In this document: one piece after another, positions 1-9,000 of the stretch
Numbering within the stretch: the stretch's first letter is position 1
Layout of the letters: each line of letters begins with the position of its first letter
From: Leptolinea sp. HRD-7
Lineage (GTDB): Bacteria > Chloroflexota > Anaerolineae > Anaerolineales > Anaerolineaceae
Reading direction: 5' to 3'
Length of the DNA: 64,000 bases
Assembly: GCA_024363285.1 (NCBI GenBank)
Contig: AP024710.1
Coordinates: forward strand, 1,954,001-2,018,000
Notes under the pieces: generated by a model
The model's database searches: none
The model's input: only the letters and a program-made list of their open reading frames with translations
What the model was told of the DNA's origin: nothing
Position numbers and translations under genes: made by a program

Positions 1-332
1 AACCCTCTATTCATCTGCTGGAACCCCTCGAATACCTGCCGCTCGTTCATCTGTTGAAACGCTCATGGATGGTGCTGACGGATTCGGGCGGCATACAGGA
101 AGAAGCGGTAAGCCTCGAAAAACCCACACTGGTGATGCGCGAAAAAACGGAGCGCCCTGAAGGATTGGACAGCGGCATCCTTCAACTGGTTGGCACAGAT
201 AAAAATACGATCGTACGTGAAGCCAAAGCTTTTTTGGATGGCTCTAACTATAAAAATCGGCAGGGGTATTGCAACCCCTTTGGTGACGGCCAGGCTTCCC
301 GCCGGATCGTAGACGCGATTCTCGGCCGTTAG
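1..332 (+). CDS. wecB: UDP-N-acetylglucosamine 2-epimerase, C-terminal part
   Basis: The reading frame is already open at the left edge, so only about the last 110 residues are present. They carry the family signature: a HLLEPLEYLPLVHLLKRS stretch, then LTDSGGIQEEA, then LVMREKTERPEG. These match the C-terminal lobe that binds UDP in the UDP-GlcNAc/UDP-ManNAc epimerase of surface-polysaccharide synthesis. The enzyme is cytoplasmic. A glycosyltransferase gene follows after 11 bp, which fits a polysaccharide operon continuing to the left. The function call rests on these motifs alone. Confidence 0.9.
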   Translation, partial: PSIHLLEPLEYLPLVHLLKRSWMVLTDSGGIQEEAVSLEKPTLVMREKTERPEGLDSGILQLVGTDKNTIVREAKAFLDGSNYKNRQGYCNPFGDGQASRRIVDAILGR

Positions 333-343
333 GAGATTACAGG

Positions 344-1390
344 TTGAATCAACCCTCATTATCTGTTGAAAAAAAACAGGGTGTTTATATCCTCCCCCAA
401 ATTAATGGTGTAGGAGGACCGGCATCCTTCCGCGTTCGATTGGTAAACGGTTTGAATGAACGAGGCATCCGCGAGGTGGGCTCAATCGATGACCCGGATT
501 GCGGCGCCGTGCTGGTCATTGGCGGCACAAAAGAAATCGCGACCTTACTAAAAGCCCGACGAAAGGGGCTGCGTATCGTTCAGCGTTTGAACGGTATGAA
601 CTGGATACACCGAAAACTTCGGGTTCCGCCCGGATATTTCATCAAATGCGAGATCAACAACCAGTTGCTAAAGTTCATCCGCAAGAATATCGCCGACCGG
701 ATCATTTATCAAAGCCAGTTTGCCCGGCAATGGTGGCAGACGGTGTGCGGTTCCACAAACGCAAGTTCGACTGTTGTGTACAATGGCATTGACCTCACAG
801 ATTTCTCCCCTGAAGGAGAAGGTAAGCCGCCTGAAGACCATTATCGTTTGCTCATGGTAGAAGCTCACATTGGCGGTGGGTATGAGCGAGGTCTTGATAC
901 AGCCGTAAAAATGACATACTTGCTCAACCAGCAATTGGACAAACCCGTAAGGCTGACGGTTGCCGGGAATGTTCAGGAACATCTAAAAACATACTGGTCT
1001 CGGCAATCCGGCGGCACAGTGGATTGGGCCGGAGTGGTACCTGGCAGCAAGATCCCAACTCTGGACCGTTCTGCGCATTTACTCTTTTCCGCCGATTTGA
1101 ACGCGGCATGCCCCAATTCTGTAATTGAAGCCCTGGCTTGCGGTTTGCCTGTTCTGGCATTTGCCACAGGGTCATTGCCAGAGATCATCTCTGGAGATTC
1201 CGGACTGGTCGTTCCGTACGGGTCAAATTACTGGAATCTGGAAAATCCGGATATCGCCGGTCTGGCAAAAGGTGCGGTGGAGATACTGACCCATCAGGAG
1301 AAATATCGGGCGCCAGCCCGGGCTCGCGCCGAAGAAGCATTCGGGCTTTCCCGAATGGTAGAGCAATATATTTCCGCCTTATTCGATTGA
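344..1390 (+). CDS. GT4-type glycosyltransferase (group 1)
   Basis: A 348-residue protein with the two-lobe GT-B layout. The C-terminal half has the donor-site signature ACPNSVIEALACGLP (about residues 255-269) followed by GSLPEII, typical of retaining GT4 enzymes. The N-terminal lobe has a GVGGPASFR glycine loop near residue 23. The start is a TTG, chosen because AGGAG lies 8 bp upstream, just after the stop of the epimerase. It probably transfers a sugar onto a surface glycan made with the epimerase product; donor and acceptor cannot be read from the sequence. Confidence 0.85.
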   Translation: MNQPSLSVEKKQGVYILPQINGVGGPASFRVRLVNGLNERGIREVGSIDDPDCGAVLVIGGTKEIATLLKARRKGLRIVQRLNGMNWIHRKLRVPPGYFIKCEINNQLLKFIRKNIADRIIYQSQFARQWWQTVCGSTNASSTVVYNGIDLTDFSPEGEGKPPEDHYRLLMVEAHIGGGYERGLDTAVKMTYLLNQQLDKPVRLTVAGNVQEHLKTYWSRQSGGTVDWAGVVPGSKIPTLDRSAHLLFSADLNAACPNSVIEALACGLPVLAFATGSLPEIISGDSGLVVPYGSNYWNLENPDIAGLAKGAVEILTHQEKYRAPARARAEEAFGLSRMVEQYISALFD

Positions 1391-1392
1391 TT

Positions 1393-1908
1393 TTATAACG
1401 GCGAATCCAACCCGTGAAGTAAAACTCCATCTTGCCCGCGGCTTATTTCCCATGGGTACACAATATGCGCGTCGGTTGTGGCGGCAAAGAAATCAGGCCT
1501 CACATTTCCGAACAGGTTGCGGTATGGATTGAAGTGCAAAACACAGGTAAACGGTGCGCCGCCCGCGCTGGAAACGCGATTTTTTACGGCTGTTATGGTT
1601 CGCCCGGAACCCCAGACATCATCAACGATTAATACGCGTTTATCCCGCAACAGACGGTCATCCGGAAACTGTAAAAATTTTGGCCAAACTCGCAGGCGAG
1701 CGTGTTCTTTTTCACCTTCAATCTCCGCCGGAAAATCCACAGCCGCAGTGAGAATGGTCACAAGTCCGAGAGCTTCAGCCAGCAGACCTCCCGGAACAAT
1801 CCCCCCTCGAGTAATCATCATCATGGCATCAAATTCAATTTCAAATTGGGGAATAATGTGGTCAACCAGTTGATCGATGTCCTGCCAGGTAAGTATTTCT
1901 CGCCGCAT
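1393..1908 (-). CDS. Xanthine/hypoxanthine-type phosphoribosyltransferase
   Basis: A 171-residue type I phosphoribosyltransferase. The PRPP-binding loop VLIVDDVWGSGRT lies at residues 92-104, the flexible-loop region precedes it, and a YPWE motif at 151-154 is typical of xanthine (Gpt-like) and related enzymes that salvage purine bases to nucleotides with PRPP. It converges on the glycosyltransferase gene with only 2 bp between stops. The exact base (xanthine, guanine or hypoxanthine) is not determinable here. Confidence 0.8.
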   Translation of the reverse strand: MRREILTWQDIDQLVDHIIPQFEIEFDAMMMITRGGIVPGGLLAEALGLVTILTAAVDFPAEIEGEKEHARLRVWPKFLQFPDDRLLRDKRVLIVDDVWGSGRTITAVKNRVSSAGGAPFTCVLHFNPYRNLFGNVRPDFFAATTDAHIVYPWEISRGQDGVLLHGLDSPL

Positions 1909-2020
1909 AACCGATGATCCCTTCCGGAGCAGTAATTATGTTTAGATTATAGCAAACACATAATCATTAACGTCAAATAATTGGGGGGTGCAAAAAATTT
2001 TTCTACTATTACAAAAAAGA

Positions 2021-2051
2021 GGAGGAGCGGATTTCTTATTTTCGCTCCTCC
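2021..2051 (-). terminator. Terminator after the polymer-forming protein gene
   Basis: Inverted repeat GGAGGAGCG (2021-2029) and CGCTCCTCC (2043-2051). Read on the minus strand the stem is followed by TCTTTTTTGT, as expected for an intrinsic terminator just downstream of the stop at 2088. Confidence 0.75.
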
Positions 2052-2087
2052 TTCAATTATTTAGCTGCGGTTAACCGGGAAAAGCAT

Positions 2088-3491
2088 TCAAGCGGCCGTC
2101 ACATCGGTTGCGACAGAACTGGTTCTCTGTTTGAAAACAAGCCACATAGCTCCAACTCCGAGAAGAACAACGGAAATTTCAAACAAAAGTGAGAATAATG
2201 GTATCAAACACAGTATCGCGTAAACCAGTACACCGGTAACCATTGGCCAGATGGCCGATGTATTGGCTGGCGAAAGTTTACTGAAAATCCATTTTCCCGC
2301 CAGGTAAGCAACGATCACCTTGCTAACATGGAAGACTGCCAGGCTGAATCCGGCGAAAGCGGCAGCCCAGGCAGAAAGCCCGATCGCGGCTACGGAACCG
2401 CTTAGACCGCCGACAGTGATGAACCCGATAATTATGCTGAACAGGATGACCACAGGGAGAAGCAGGAACAACCCGAAGAACCCGACGAGAATGGTGACAA
2501 AACCATAGCCGACAGACGCCCAGGGTTTCTCTTTTACCGTAGTAGCGTTCTGTTCGAGCAGCGCAGGGAATTTCCATATCAATAAACCACCGATCAAAAG
2601 CAAGGAGATTAAATTACTCGCAAAGCCGGAAAGACCTGATAATAAACCCGTTGTGGTTGCCACTGGCGCGGGAGTTGTCTCTTTTGCTTTCAATTCTTCC
2701 GCCGAAGGAACTGGCGTTTGGAATACAATGCCGCCGGCAGGGGTGGCTTCTATCTGATTGGACTGATTCACCTTGCTGGTGTAATTCATTACTCCGCCGA
2801 TCATAGCCATCGGGTTGACCCTCAACCCGGGTTTTAAATAACGGGTGATACCAGAATTCGGCATGAAAGGCGTGGGAGCCTGTGCGTCTGAAGCTGGATT
2901 GCCGACGATAAATTCTGCGTTGCGGCCAATATTCCCACTGACTTCCACTGCTTCACCATAAACTACGGCATCCTGTTTTGTTTCGCCATCCAAAATAGCC
3001 TGGTAAACCGCGGCGTGAATGTCTCGACCAATCACTGATCCTTTGGATTGTGAATAACTATAACCGCCATAATAAAGATTGTTTTCGATTATTGATGGCT
3101 TCCCGCTATTCATTGACATGCTGGCTGCCGCGACACTTCCGGATACTTTGCCATCTATGGTAATGATCTGTGCCAGTGAAAAAACATTTCCGCTGACGGA
3201 ACCACTTTCCGTAATGGTCACAGATTGCCCCAGGGCGATCAGGTCACCATTTACTTGACCATTTATGAACACTACGTTTCCTGTGGCAACCAGCATCCCG
3301 TTTACGGTTCCATCCATTTGAACGGTTTCTCCTGAAAGAAACAGATCATCATTGATAGTTTGCCCGGCTTTAACAACGCCGTTATTATTGATTTCCGACG
3401 CGTGAACGACTGGAACTACAGTCAGAAGACCGAGCATTCCAATCAGCATAGCGGAACCGATCCGCCAGAATATGGTTGTGTTTCTCTTCAT
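2088..3491 (-). CDS. Secreted polymer-forming (bactofilin-like) membrane protein
   Basis: A 467-residue protein from the ATG at 3491, chosen because GGAAGG lies just upstream. An upstream in-frame start would add 36 residues ahead of a clear signal peptide (MKRNTTIFWRIGSAML...VVHA). Next comes a repetitive region (about 35-230) of short turns such as DGTVNG, NGQVNGDL and DGKVSGSV, the pattern of the polymer-forming beta-helix family (bactofilin-like). A linker leads to four or five membrane helices in the last 180 residues. It is probably an exported scaffold anchored in the membrane. Function unknown; no obvious operon partner. Confidence 0.7.
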   Translation of the reverse strand: MKRNTTIFWRIGSAMLIGMLGLLTVVPVVHASEINNNGVVKAGQTINDDLFLSGETVQMDGTVNGMLVATGNVVFINGQVNGDLIALGQSVTITESGSVSGNVFSLAQIITIDGKVSGSVAAASMSMNSGKPSIIENNLYYGGYSYSQSKGSVIGRDIHAAVYQAILDGETKQDAVVYGEAVEVSGNIGRNAEFIVGNPASDAQAPTPFMPNSGITRYLKPGLRVNPMAMIGGVMNYTSKVNQSNQIEATPAGGIVFQTPVPSAEELKAKETTPAPVATTTGLLSGLSGFASNLISLLLIGGLLIWKFPALLEQNATTVKEKPWASVGYGFVTILVGFFGLFLLLPVVILFSIIIGFITVGGLSGSVAAIGLSAWAAAFAGFSLAVFHVSKVIVAYLAGKWIFSKLSPANTSAIWPMVTGVLVYAILCLIPLFSLLFEISVVLLGVGAMWLVFKQRTSSVATDVTAA

Positions 3492-3695
3492 AGTATTCCT
3501 TCCTTTGGAAAATGGATACATCCATTCGATATTTGGCCAATAACTATAGAATATACGCAGAACGATGGCGGAAGTTTCTAAAACTAACGTATTCATCATA
3601 CGACATAACAGTGAACTGAAGCAAGATTTTAAAAATCCGGTGAAAAACCGTATTTTTAAAATCTACATCAATGAAAAACTTTGCATATCCCACAT

Positions 3696-4010
3696 TCAAT
3701 GGCGATTTATTACCAGCAACCATCCGGTAATCACCAGCCCAACCAGGATCACGCCTCCAATGACAATTCCAGATGTTTGGTCCCGGTTATTCTCAATTTC
3801 AATCTGATACGCCGTAGCCCGCGCTGCCATTTGTTGTGGATTGGGGGGAAGAGTCTGTTGATTGGGCGGCGGTGGCGGTGTCTCGTTTACCTCAAATGGA
3901 TTGGGAAGCATGGCAATCCAGAAACACGCAAGGAGAAAGAGGATCACCAGCACAATCTGTGAAGCGAATTGTTTATCGATATTTTTTAAAAATTTAAACG
4001 GATCGGGCAT
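3696..4010 (-). CDS. Small two-helix membrane protein, unknown
   Basis: A 104-residue protein with one hydrophobic helix near the N-terminus (about residues 18-36), a proline-rich linker containing PPPPP, and a second helix at the C-terminus (about 80-100). It lies 18 bp downstream of the solute-binding lipoprotein gene on the same strand and is probably cotranscribed. I do not recognise a family; the layout suggests a small accessory membrane protein. Confidence 0.6.
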   Translation of the reverse strand: MPDPFKFLKNIDKQFASQIVLVILFLLACFWIAMLPNPFEVNETPPPPPNQQTLPPNPQQMAARATAYQIEIENNRDQTSGIVIGGVILVGLVITGWLLVINRH

Positions 4011-4028
4011 AAGTCTGTTTTCCGTACG

Positions 4029-5312
4029 TTATTTTGTCGCTGGTGCGGAGAGACGTTCCACGGCGGTCTGTGCCGCTTTGGCAGGGTCACTCTGTTTCTT
4101 TAATATTAATATCGTGGCTTCCTGCACGGCAGGTCCCAGGCTGGTGATGACTTCCGCTGGCGGACGAAGGCTTGCGGCTAATGCGATTTGATTTACCTGA
4201 GCGCGCAGCGGTGAATCGGGCCAGGAAGTCAATGAAGATGGACGGGGAGGGATACTGTTGTTCAACAGATTCCACTTCGACAGGAATTCACTGCGCGAAA
4301 GAAATTCAGCCAGTCGCACACTCATCTGACGTCTTTCCACACTGGTATCTGTCAACGCCCAGACGGTTCCAGAGGCAAGAGTCGCGCTTTCAGTTCCCAG
4401 AGATGGAAGCGGGTAGATGGCTGTGTCATCGGGCTTTACAGACAGGTAGTTATTTAACCAGGTGATGACCAATCCGCCCTGTTGATTGGCGAACATATCA
4501 AGTACCTGTTTATCGCTCTGATAATTGATCAACCAGCCGGGAAAAATATTTTTCTCCGCGCAGGTAGCCAACAGCGTGAGTGTTTTTTCCAATTCGGTAA
4601 TTTGTATCTGGGGAAGAAGTTGAATATTCTGTGTGACGCCTCCGGCAGACCGGTAAAGAGCCAGTGGAACGGTAGCCTGTGGATCTGCCGCGGCAAACAG
4701 GACAGTGTTACCCACTTTCTGAATATCATCCCATGTGGGTGATTGGGTGGGTTGCTTGTTCGTGCGCATAGCCAAAACTAACGCGTCACCTGTCAATGGC
4801 AGGCCATATGTGTCATCCTGGAAACTTGCCAGTTCACGCGCAAAAGGATACCAATCGGTTTCATCAAGTGTAGTCGATAAACCATCGTAAGGAAAAATAA
4901 TCCCTTTCCGAGCGGTTTCCTCTAACTGGCTTCGAGTCAGCAACACAAGCGAGGGCATGGCATCAGGAGCGGCGGCGGCTGTCAGGGCAAGTGATTCCAT
5001 AAGGCCCGAAACACCTGAATCAGCTTTTACCCGCAGTTCAACCTTTACGCCATCATTCTGGGTTTCAAATTCAGAGATGGTTTTTTCCAGTAATAAGGAT
5101 GCCGGTGATTTCAAAGCCGGATCATATTCCTGAGGAACCCAGATGGAAAGATTATGGACGTCTTTTGATGGAGATCCCTCGGTTGGGGTAACTACAACAG
5201 GGCTGGGTTCCGGTGTGACCATAATAACCGGCGAAGGCGTCGGTGTTTGCTCCGGATTGGGAACGCAGCCGGTTAATAAGAGAAAGATCAGTGCAATCGA
5301 AAAAAATCGCAT
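4029..5312 (-). CDS. Extracellular solute-binding lipoprotein (ABC sugar type)
   Basis: A 427-residue protein with a lipoprotein signal peptide ending in the lipobox LLTGC (Cys16), then a Thr/Pro-rich linker (about 20-45) and a two-lobe binding-protein body. Segments such as DTYGLPLTGDALVLAMRTN and the spacing of the C-terminal half resemble family 1 (sugar) solute-binding proteins. No permease or ATPase gene is adjacent. Instead its start directly abuts the stop of an M42 peptidase gene (5313), so it seems to be translated as the last-but-one gene of the peptidase operon. The ligand is unknown. Confidence 0.75.
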   Translation of the reverse strand: MRFFSIALIFLLLTGCVPNPEQTPTPSPVIMVTPEPSPVVVTPTEGSPSKDVHNLSIWVPQEYDPALKSPASLLLEKTISEFETQNDGVKVELRVKADSGVSGLMESLALTAAAAPDAMPSLVLLTRSQLEETARKGIIFPYDGLSTTLDETDWYPFARELASFQDDTYGLPLTGDALVLAMRTNKQPTQSPTWDDIQKVGNTVLFAAADPQATVPLALYRSAGGVTQNIQLLPQIQITELEKTLTLLATCAEKNIFPGWLINYQSDKQVLDMFANQQGGLVITWLNNYLSVKPDDTAIYPLPSLGTESATLASGTVWALTDTSVERRQMSVRLAEFLSRSEFLSKWNLLNNSIPPRPSSLTSWPDSPLRAQVNQIALAASLRPPAEVITSLGPAVQEATILILKKQSDPAKAAQTAVERLSAPATK

Positions 5313-6308
5313 TTATAGTTCTATCGGTTCGCTCAAAAAAGCCAGAATTAATTTAACCGCGTTTTCAACATCATCCATATCCACCATCTCTGATGGTGAA
5401 TGAACATACCGGCACGGAATGGATACACAGCCGGCAGGAACACCGGAACGGGTTAATTGTATAGCCCGTGCATCTGTCGTGCCCATTTCAAGCACTTCCA
5501 ACTGATAAGGGAGTTTCTTTTCTTCAGCGATTTTTACCAGATGGCGTACCAGTCTGGGATCGGATAGCATGCCGCTGTCGCGTACTTTTATGGCCGGTCC
5601 ATTGCCAAGGCTTACAGCCATTTTCATCGATTTGGGTGTATCTCCCGTGGGAGTGACATCCACCGAGAGTCCAATTTCAGGATCAATACCGAAGGCTGAT
5701 GTGGTGGCTCCACGAATCCCAACCTCTTCCTGTGTGCTGAACACAAAGAAAACTTCATTGGGAGTGTTCTTCAACTGACGCATAACCTCAACCAGAACGG
5801 CAACTCCGATACGGTCGTCCATGGCTTTAGCAACCAGGCGTTTCCCCAGGTCAACAAATGGACGGTCAAAACTGGCTATGTCACCCACTTTTATCGGGCA
5901 TTCTTTGGCTGATGTATACCCGCAGTCAATATATAACTGTTCAAAAGATGGTACTCGGTCGGCGCTTTCCATTTTTTCCATGTAGATCACACCGGAGTGG
6001 CCATTTAGGAATTTGACACGTCCTCCGATGCAGTTGGCAGCCCGAACGCCGCCGATGGTGGTGAACCGCAGGAATCCGTTGTCATCTACATGGGTGACAA
6101 TGATGCCAATTTCGTCCATGTGAGCGGCAATCATAATGCGGCTTCCACCGGGTTTTTTCGCGCCCATTCGGACGATCAGGTTGCCCATCGGGTCAACCTT
6201 GATATCTTTCGAAAATTTGGATATCTGATTTTTTACCAGATCGCGGATTTGATCTTCGTAACCCGAAGGTCCGGTGGTTTCTACCAGTTTTTGGATCAGT
6301 TCTTTCAT
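5313..6308 (-). CDS. M42 family aminopeptidase/glucanase-like metallopeptidase (copy 3)
   Basis: A 331-residue protein from ATG 6308, which has AGGAGA at the right distance; a longer in-frame ORF would add 40 unrelated residues and overlap the previous gene. Metal-site motifs are complete: AAHMDEIG, KAMDDRIG, TQEEVG, SVDVTP and RYVHSP. M42 enzymes are cytoplasmic dinuclear-metal aminopeptidases that assemble into dodecameric TET particles and trim peptides. It is the third of three tandem paralogues. Confidence 0.9.
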   Translation of the reverse strand: MKELIQKLVETTGPSGYEDQIRDLVKNQISKFSKDIKVDPMGNLIVRMGAKKPGGSRIMIAAHMDEIGIIVTHVDDNGFLRFTTIGGVRAANCIGGRVKFLNGHSGVIYMEKMESADRVPSFEQLYIDCGYTSAKECPIKVGDIASFDRPFVDLGKRLVAKAMDDRIGVAVLVEVMRQLKNTPNEVFFVFSTQEEVGIRGATTSAFGIDPEIGLSVDVTPTGDTPKSMKMAVSLGNGPAIKVRDSGMLSDPRLVRHLVKIAEEKKLPYQLEVLEMGTTDARAIQLTRSGVPAGCVSIPCRYVHSPSEMVDMDDVENAVKLILAFLSEPIEL

Positions 6309-6340
6309 GCCAGTCTCCTGGAAATCGATGTCGTATTGCA

Positions 6341-7408
6341 CTACCGGGGCTGTGTAAAGATGCCGGGATGGATTTGAGAAGAAACAACCTGCATCAGGTG
6401 CAGCATTTCCGCGATATCGGAATGCCACGCGATGGAACAGGGTGAATGCGCGTACCGGATGGGCACCGAAATGGACATGCTCGGAATACCTTCACGTTGT
6501 TTATGAATAGAGCCCGCGTCAGTGCCTCCGCTGCCCGGCTGGCGGATCTGATACCGGATGCCGGTTTTACCGGCGACGTCGCGCACAAAGTTAACCAGGC
6601 GGGGATCAGAGAGGGTAGCACCGTCCGCGATGTACAGGGCGGGGCCGGCACCCAGGCGGGTGTTGTACCCGATATTTTCATCACCGTTCCATGAAGGCAG
6701 GTCGTGGGCGGGTGTAGCATCTACGGCAATGGCCGCATCCGGATTCATGGCATACCCGGCGACTTTCGCGCCGCGCAGCCCGATCTCTTCCTGTGTGGTG
6801 AAGGCAACGAGCAGGTCGACATTCTTGGGTGGGTTTGCCAGAAGCGTTAAAAGGATGGCCACTCCCAGGCGGTCGTCCAATGCTTTACCACTGAAGCTAT
6901 GCCCGTTCGTGCGAAATTCCGTTGAGAAAACGGCACGATCCCCCGGCTTTGTTTTGCCCGCACCTCCCGGGCCAAGATCAATGCGCAGGTTCTCTACCGT
7001 AATCGGGTTTTTTCGCTCGTCCGCGTCTGTCAGATGGATGGGTTTAGCACCGATGATGGCCGGTAAGCGGTTCTTACCGACAAGAACAGTTTTACCCGGT
7101 AGAACACGGGGGTCGATTCCACCCACGATGACGAACTTATACAGTCCGCCCTCCTCTTCTTCAACGATCATCAGTCCGACCTCATCCATGTGAGAAGCCA
7201 GCATCAATCGAAAGGCGTTAGGTTTACCGCAGGATCGTTCCACCAGAACATTGCCGAGGGCGTCAACGCGATAGGTCATTTTCAGATCATCCAGGGCTTC
7301 GCGTACGATTGCCCTGACACTGCCTTCCGCGCCAGAAACACCAGACGCGTTGGACAATTTCTCAACCAGGCCGACAAACTGAATGGGAAGGTGGTAGTTT
7401 TCTGCCAT
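6341..7408 (-). CDS. M42 family aminopeptidase (copy 2)
   Basis: A 355-residue M42 peptidase. The start at 7408 has GGGAGG upstream, located inside the end of the preceding peptidase gene (stop at 7414), so the two are tightly packed. Conserved motifs: ASHMDEVG, KALDDRLG, TQEEIG, AVDATP and RYAHSP, covering the expected metal ligands and catalytic glutamate. It differs clearly in sequence from its two neighbours, so the triplet is not a recent duplication. Confidence 0.9.
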   Translation of the reverse strand: MAENYHLPIQFVGLVEKLSNASGVSGAEGSVRAIVREALDDLKMTYRVDALGNVLVERSCGKPNAFRLMLASHMDEVGLMIVEEEEGGLYKFVIVGGIDPRVLPGKTVLVGKNRLPAIIGAKPIHLTDADERKNPITVENLRIDLGPGGAGKTKPGDRAVFSTEFRTNGHSFSGKALDDRLGVAILLTLLANPPKNVDLLVAFTTQEEIGLRGAKVAGYAMNPDAAIAVDATPAHDLPSWNGDENIGYNTRLGAGPALYIADGATLSDPRLVNFVRDVAGKTGIRYQIRQPGSGGTDAGSIHKQREGIPSMSISVPIRYAHSPCSIAWHSDIAEMLHLMQVVSSQIHPGIFTQPR

Positions 7409-7413
7409 ACGGT

Positions 7414-8472
7414 TTATTCCTCCCACCGGATCTGCTGCTTGAAATCAGGTTCGAGACTGGCGGCCGTCTGAGCTAATAGATGACCGGCTCGCTGAATATC
7501 TTTCATTGATACCAATTCCACCGGTGTGTGCATGTAACGCAGCGGGATGCTGATATACAATGATGGCAAACCCGCGCCCGCGATCTGCAGTCCCATGGCG
7601 TCGGTGCCAGAATTGGCTGCCGAGACTTCGGTCTGGAATGGAATATCCAGATGTTCGGCTACTTTCTTGAAGGCGTCAAAAATGGCGGGATGGGTATTGG
7701 GGCCCCATCCCAATGTAATACCTTTGCCAAAAGGTACGGTGCGGTGATCACTGGCACCCGGCCCTTTCGCGAAGGTGACGTCAATCGCCACGGCCACATC
7801 CGGTTGGGCGTCAAACGGTGATGTAAACGCGCCGGCCAGAGTTTCTTCTTCTTGCACCGTGGCCACAGCCCAGATATCCCACGCGTGGCGCATGGTGGAT
7901 AGTTCATGCAGGCAAATGCTCAGCGCGGCTACTGAAGCCCTGTTATCCAGGGTGTGACCGGCAAGGGTGTTGTCTGTCAACTCGACGGGGAGCTGCGCGA
8001 AGGATATCGGGTCTCCGGTGCGTACCAGCGCAGCCGTCTCTTCAGGAGAAAGGCCCACATCGATCATCAGGTATTCCATGGGGATAGTCTTCTTGCCGAT
8101 CGAATCAGGCAGCAGGCGCGCCGATGGCTGCCCGATGATCCCCGGTAGGTCCCGCCGCCCGTGGACGATTACCTGCTGGCCGGGAAGTATCCGAGGGTCA
8201 ATTCCGCCGACCTCTGTAAACCGGATAAATCCATCCTGAACCATGGTCACCATCAAACCGATGGCATCCATATGGGCGGCCAGTAAAATGCGCGGTCGGG
8301 GTTTTGTGGCCGTTCCACGCCGGATCCCGTACAGGCTGCCCAGTCGGCTGGTTTTCAACTCGTCTACCAACGGGCCCCATTCATCGGCGATGACCTGGCG
8401 GACAGGATCTTCGTAGCCGGATAGGCCGGGTAGAGTGAGGATCTTTTTCAGAAAGGGAAGGGGATCATACAT
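7414..8472 (-). CDS. M42 family aminopeptidase (copy 1, divergent active site surroundings)
   Basis: A 352-residue M42 protein, first of the tandem triplet. The fold signatures are present (LSGYEDPVR near the N-terminus, AAHMDAIG, QEEE, AIDVTF, RYMHTP), but two positions depart from its neighbours: AHMDAIG instead of AHMDEIG and TLDNR instead of MDDR. The metal-ligand His and Asp remain, so it may still be active with altered specificity, or serve as a partner in a mixed TET particle. The latter is inference. Confidence 0.85.
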   Translation of the reverse strand: MYDPLPFLKKILTLPGLSGYEDPVRQVIADEWGPLVDELKTSRLGSLYGIRRGTATKPRPRILLAAHMDAIGLMVTMVQDGFIRFTEVGGIDPRILPGQQVIVHGRRDLPGIIGQPSARLLPDSIGKKTIPMEYLMIDVGLSPEETAALVRTGDPISFAQLPVELTDNTLAGHTLDNRASVAALSICLHELSTMRHAWDIWAVATVQEEETLAGAFTSPFDAQPDVAVAIDVTFAKGPGASDHRTVPFGKGITLGWGPNTHPAIFDAFKKVAEHLDIPFQTEVSAANSGTDAMGLQIAGAGLPSLYISIPLRYMHTPVELVSMKDIQRAGHLLAQTAASLEPDFKQQIRWEE

Positions 8473-8479
8473 AGGTTTT

Positions 8480-8932
8480 TTAGGGTTGAATGGTCTCTGT
8501 TATTGGTGTATTTGTCGGAATTTCGGGGGTTACTGTTGGCGGTTCCGGTGTATTGGTGATTGTCGGAGGAACCGGTGTAAATGTGAAGGTGGCGGTATTA
8601 GTGGGTGGCGGAACTTCGGTAAATGTAAGCGTGATCGTACGGGTAGGAGTCATAAACCGGGTACGGGTAACCGTTGGTGTGAAGGTTAAGGAAGGAATCG
8701 GGGTATTGGTCGGCGTAAACGTGACGAGTGTTGGTGTTCCAATCGGGGTATGGGTATTCGTCATAGTGGCTGTCTGTGTTGGTGTGCCAGTAATGGTGAT
8801 GAACAGGCGGCTTCCCCATAATGTCACCAGCCCCAGACAATAGCAGGGAATTGTCGCGGCGATGATTAAGACCAGAATGGTCCGCGTTCGTTCCCGACCA
8901 CCCTGACGGAGAGTGTCCAGTATCCCTTGCAT
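8480..8932 (-). CDS. Thr/Pro-rich single-pass membrane protein
   Basis: A 150-residue protein: a short basic cytoplasmic start, one membrane helix (about residues 19-45), then about 100 residues made almost entirely of short Thr/Pro repeats such as TPTNTP and TFTPTVT. It looks like an extracellular, possibly O-glycosylated stalk without an attached domain. It ends 8 bp before the first M42 gene. The ORF on the opposite strand is a Val/Gly-rich shadow of the repeats. Confidence 0.65.
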   Translation of the reverse strand: MQGILDTLRQGGRERTRTILVLIIAATIPCYCLGLVTLWGSRLFITITGTPTQTATMTNTHTPIGTPTLVTFTPTNTPIPSLTFTPTVTRTRFMTPTRTITLTFTEVPPPTNTATFTFTPVPPTITNTPEPPTVTPEIPTNTPITETIQP

Positions 8933-9000
8933 AGTTAGATGATGATATCACCTCGGTACGGGTACGGCAAGTCTTATAACCCGAACCGCTGTAAAAATAA

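Noticed and set aside
8490..8843. A Val/Gly-rich plus-strand frame
   Set aside because: It is the complement of the Thr/Pro repeats of the real gene on the other strand; the composition arises from that.
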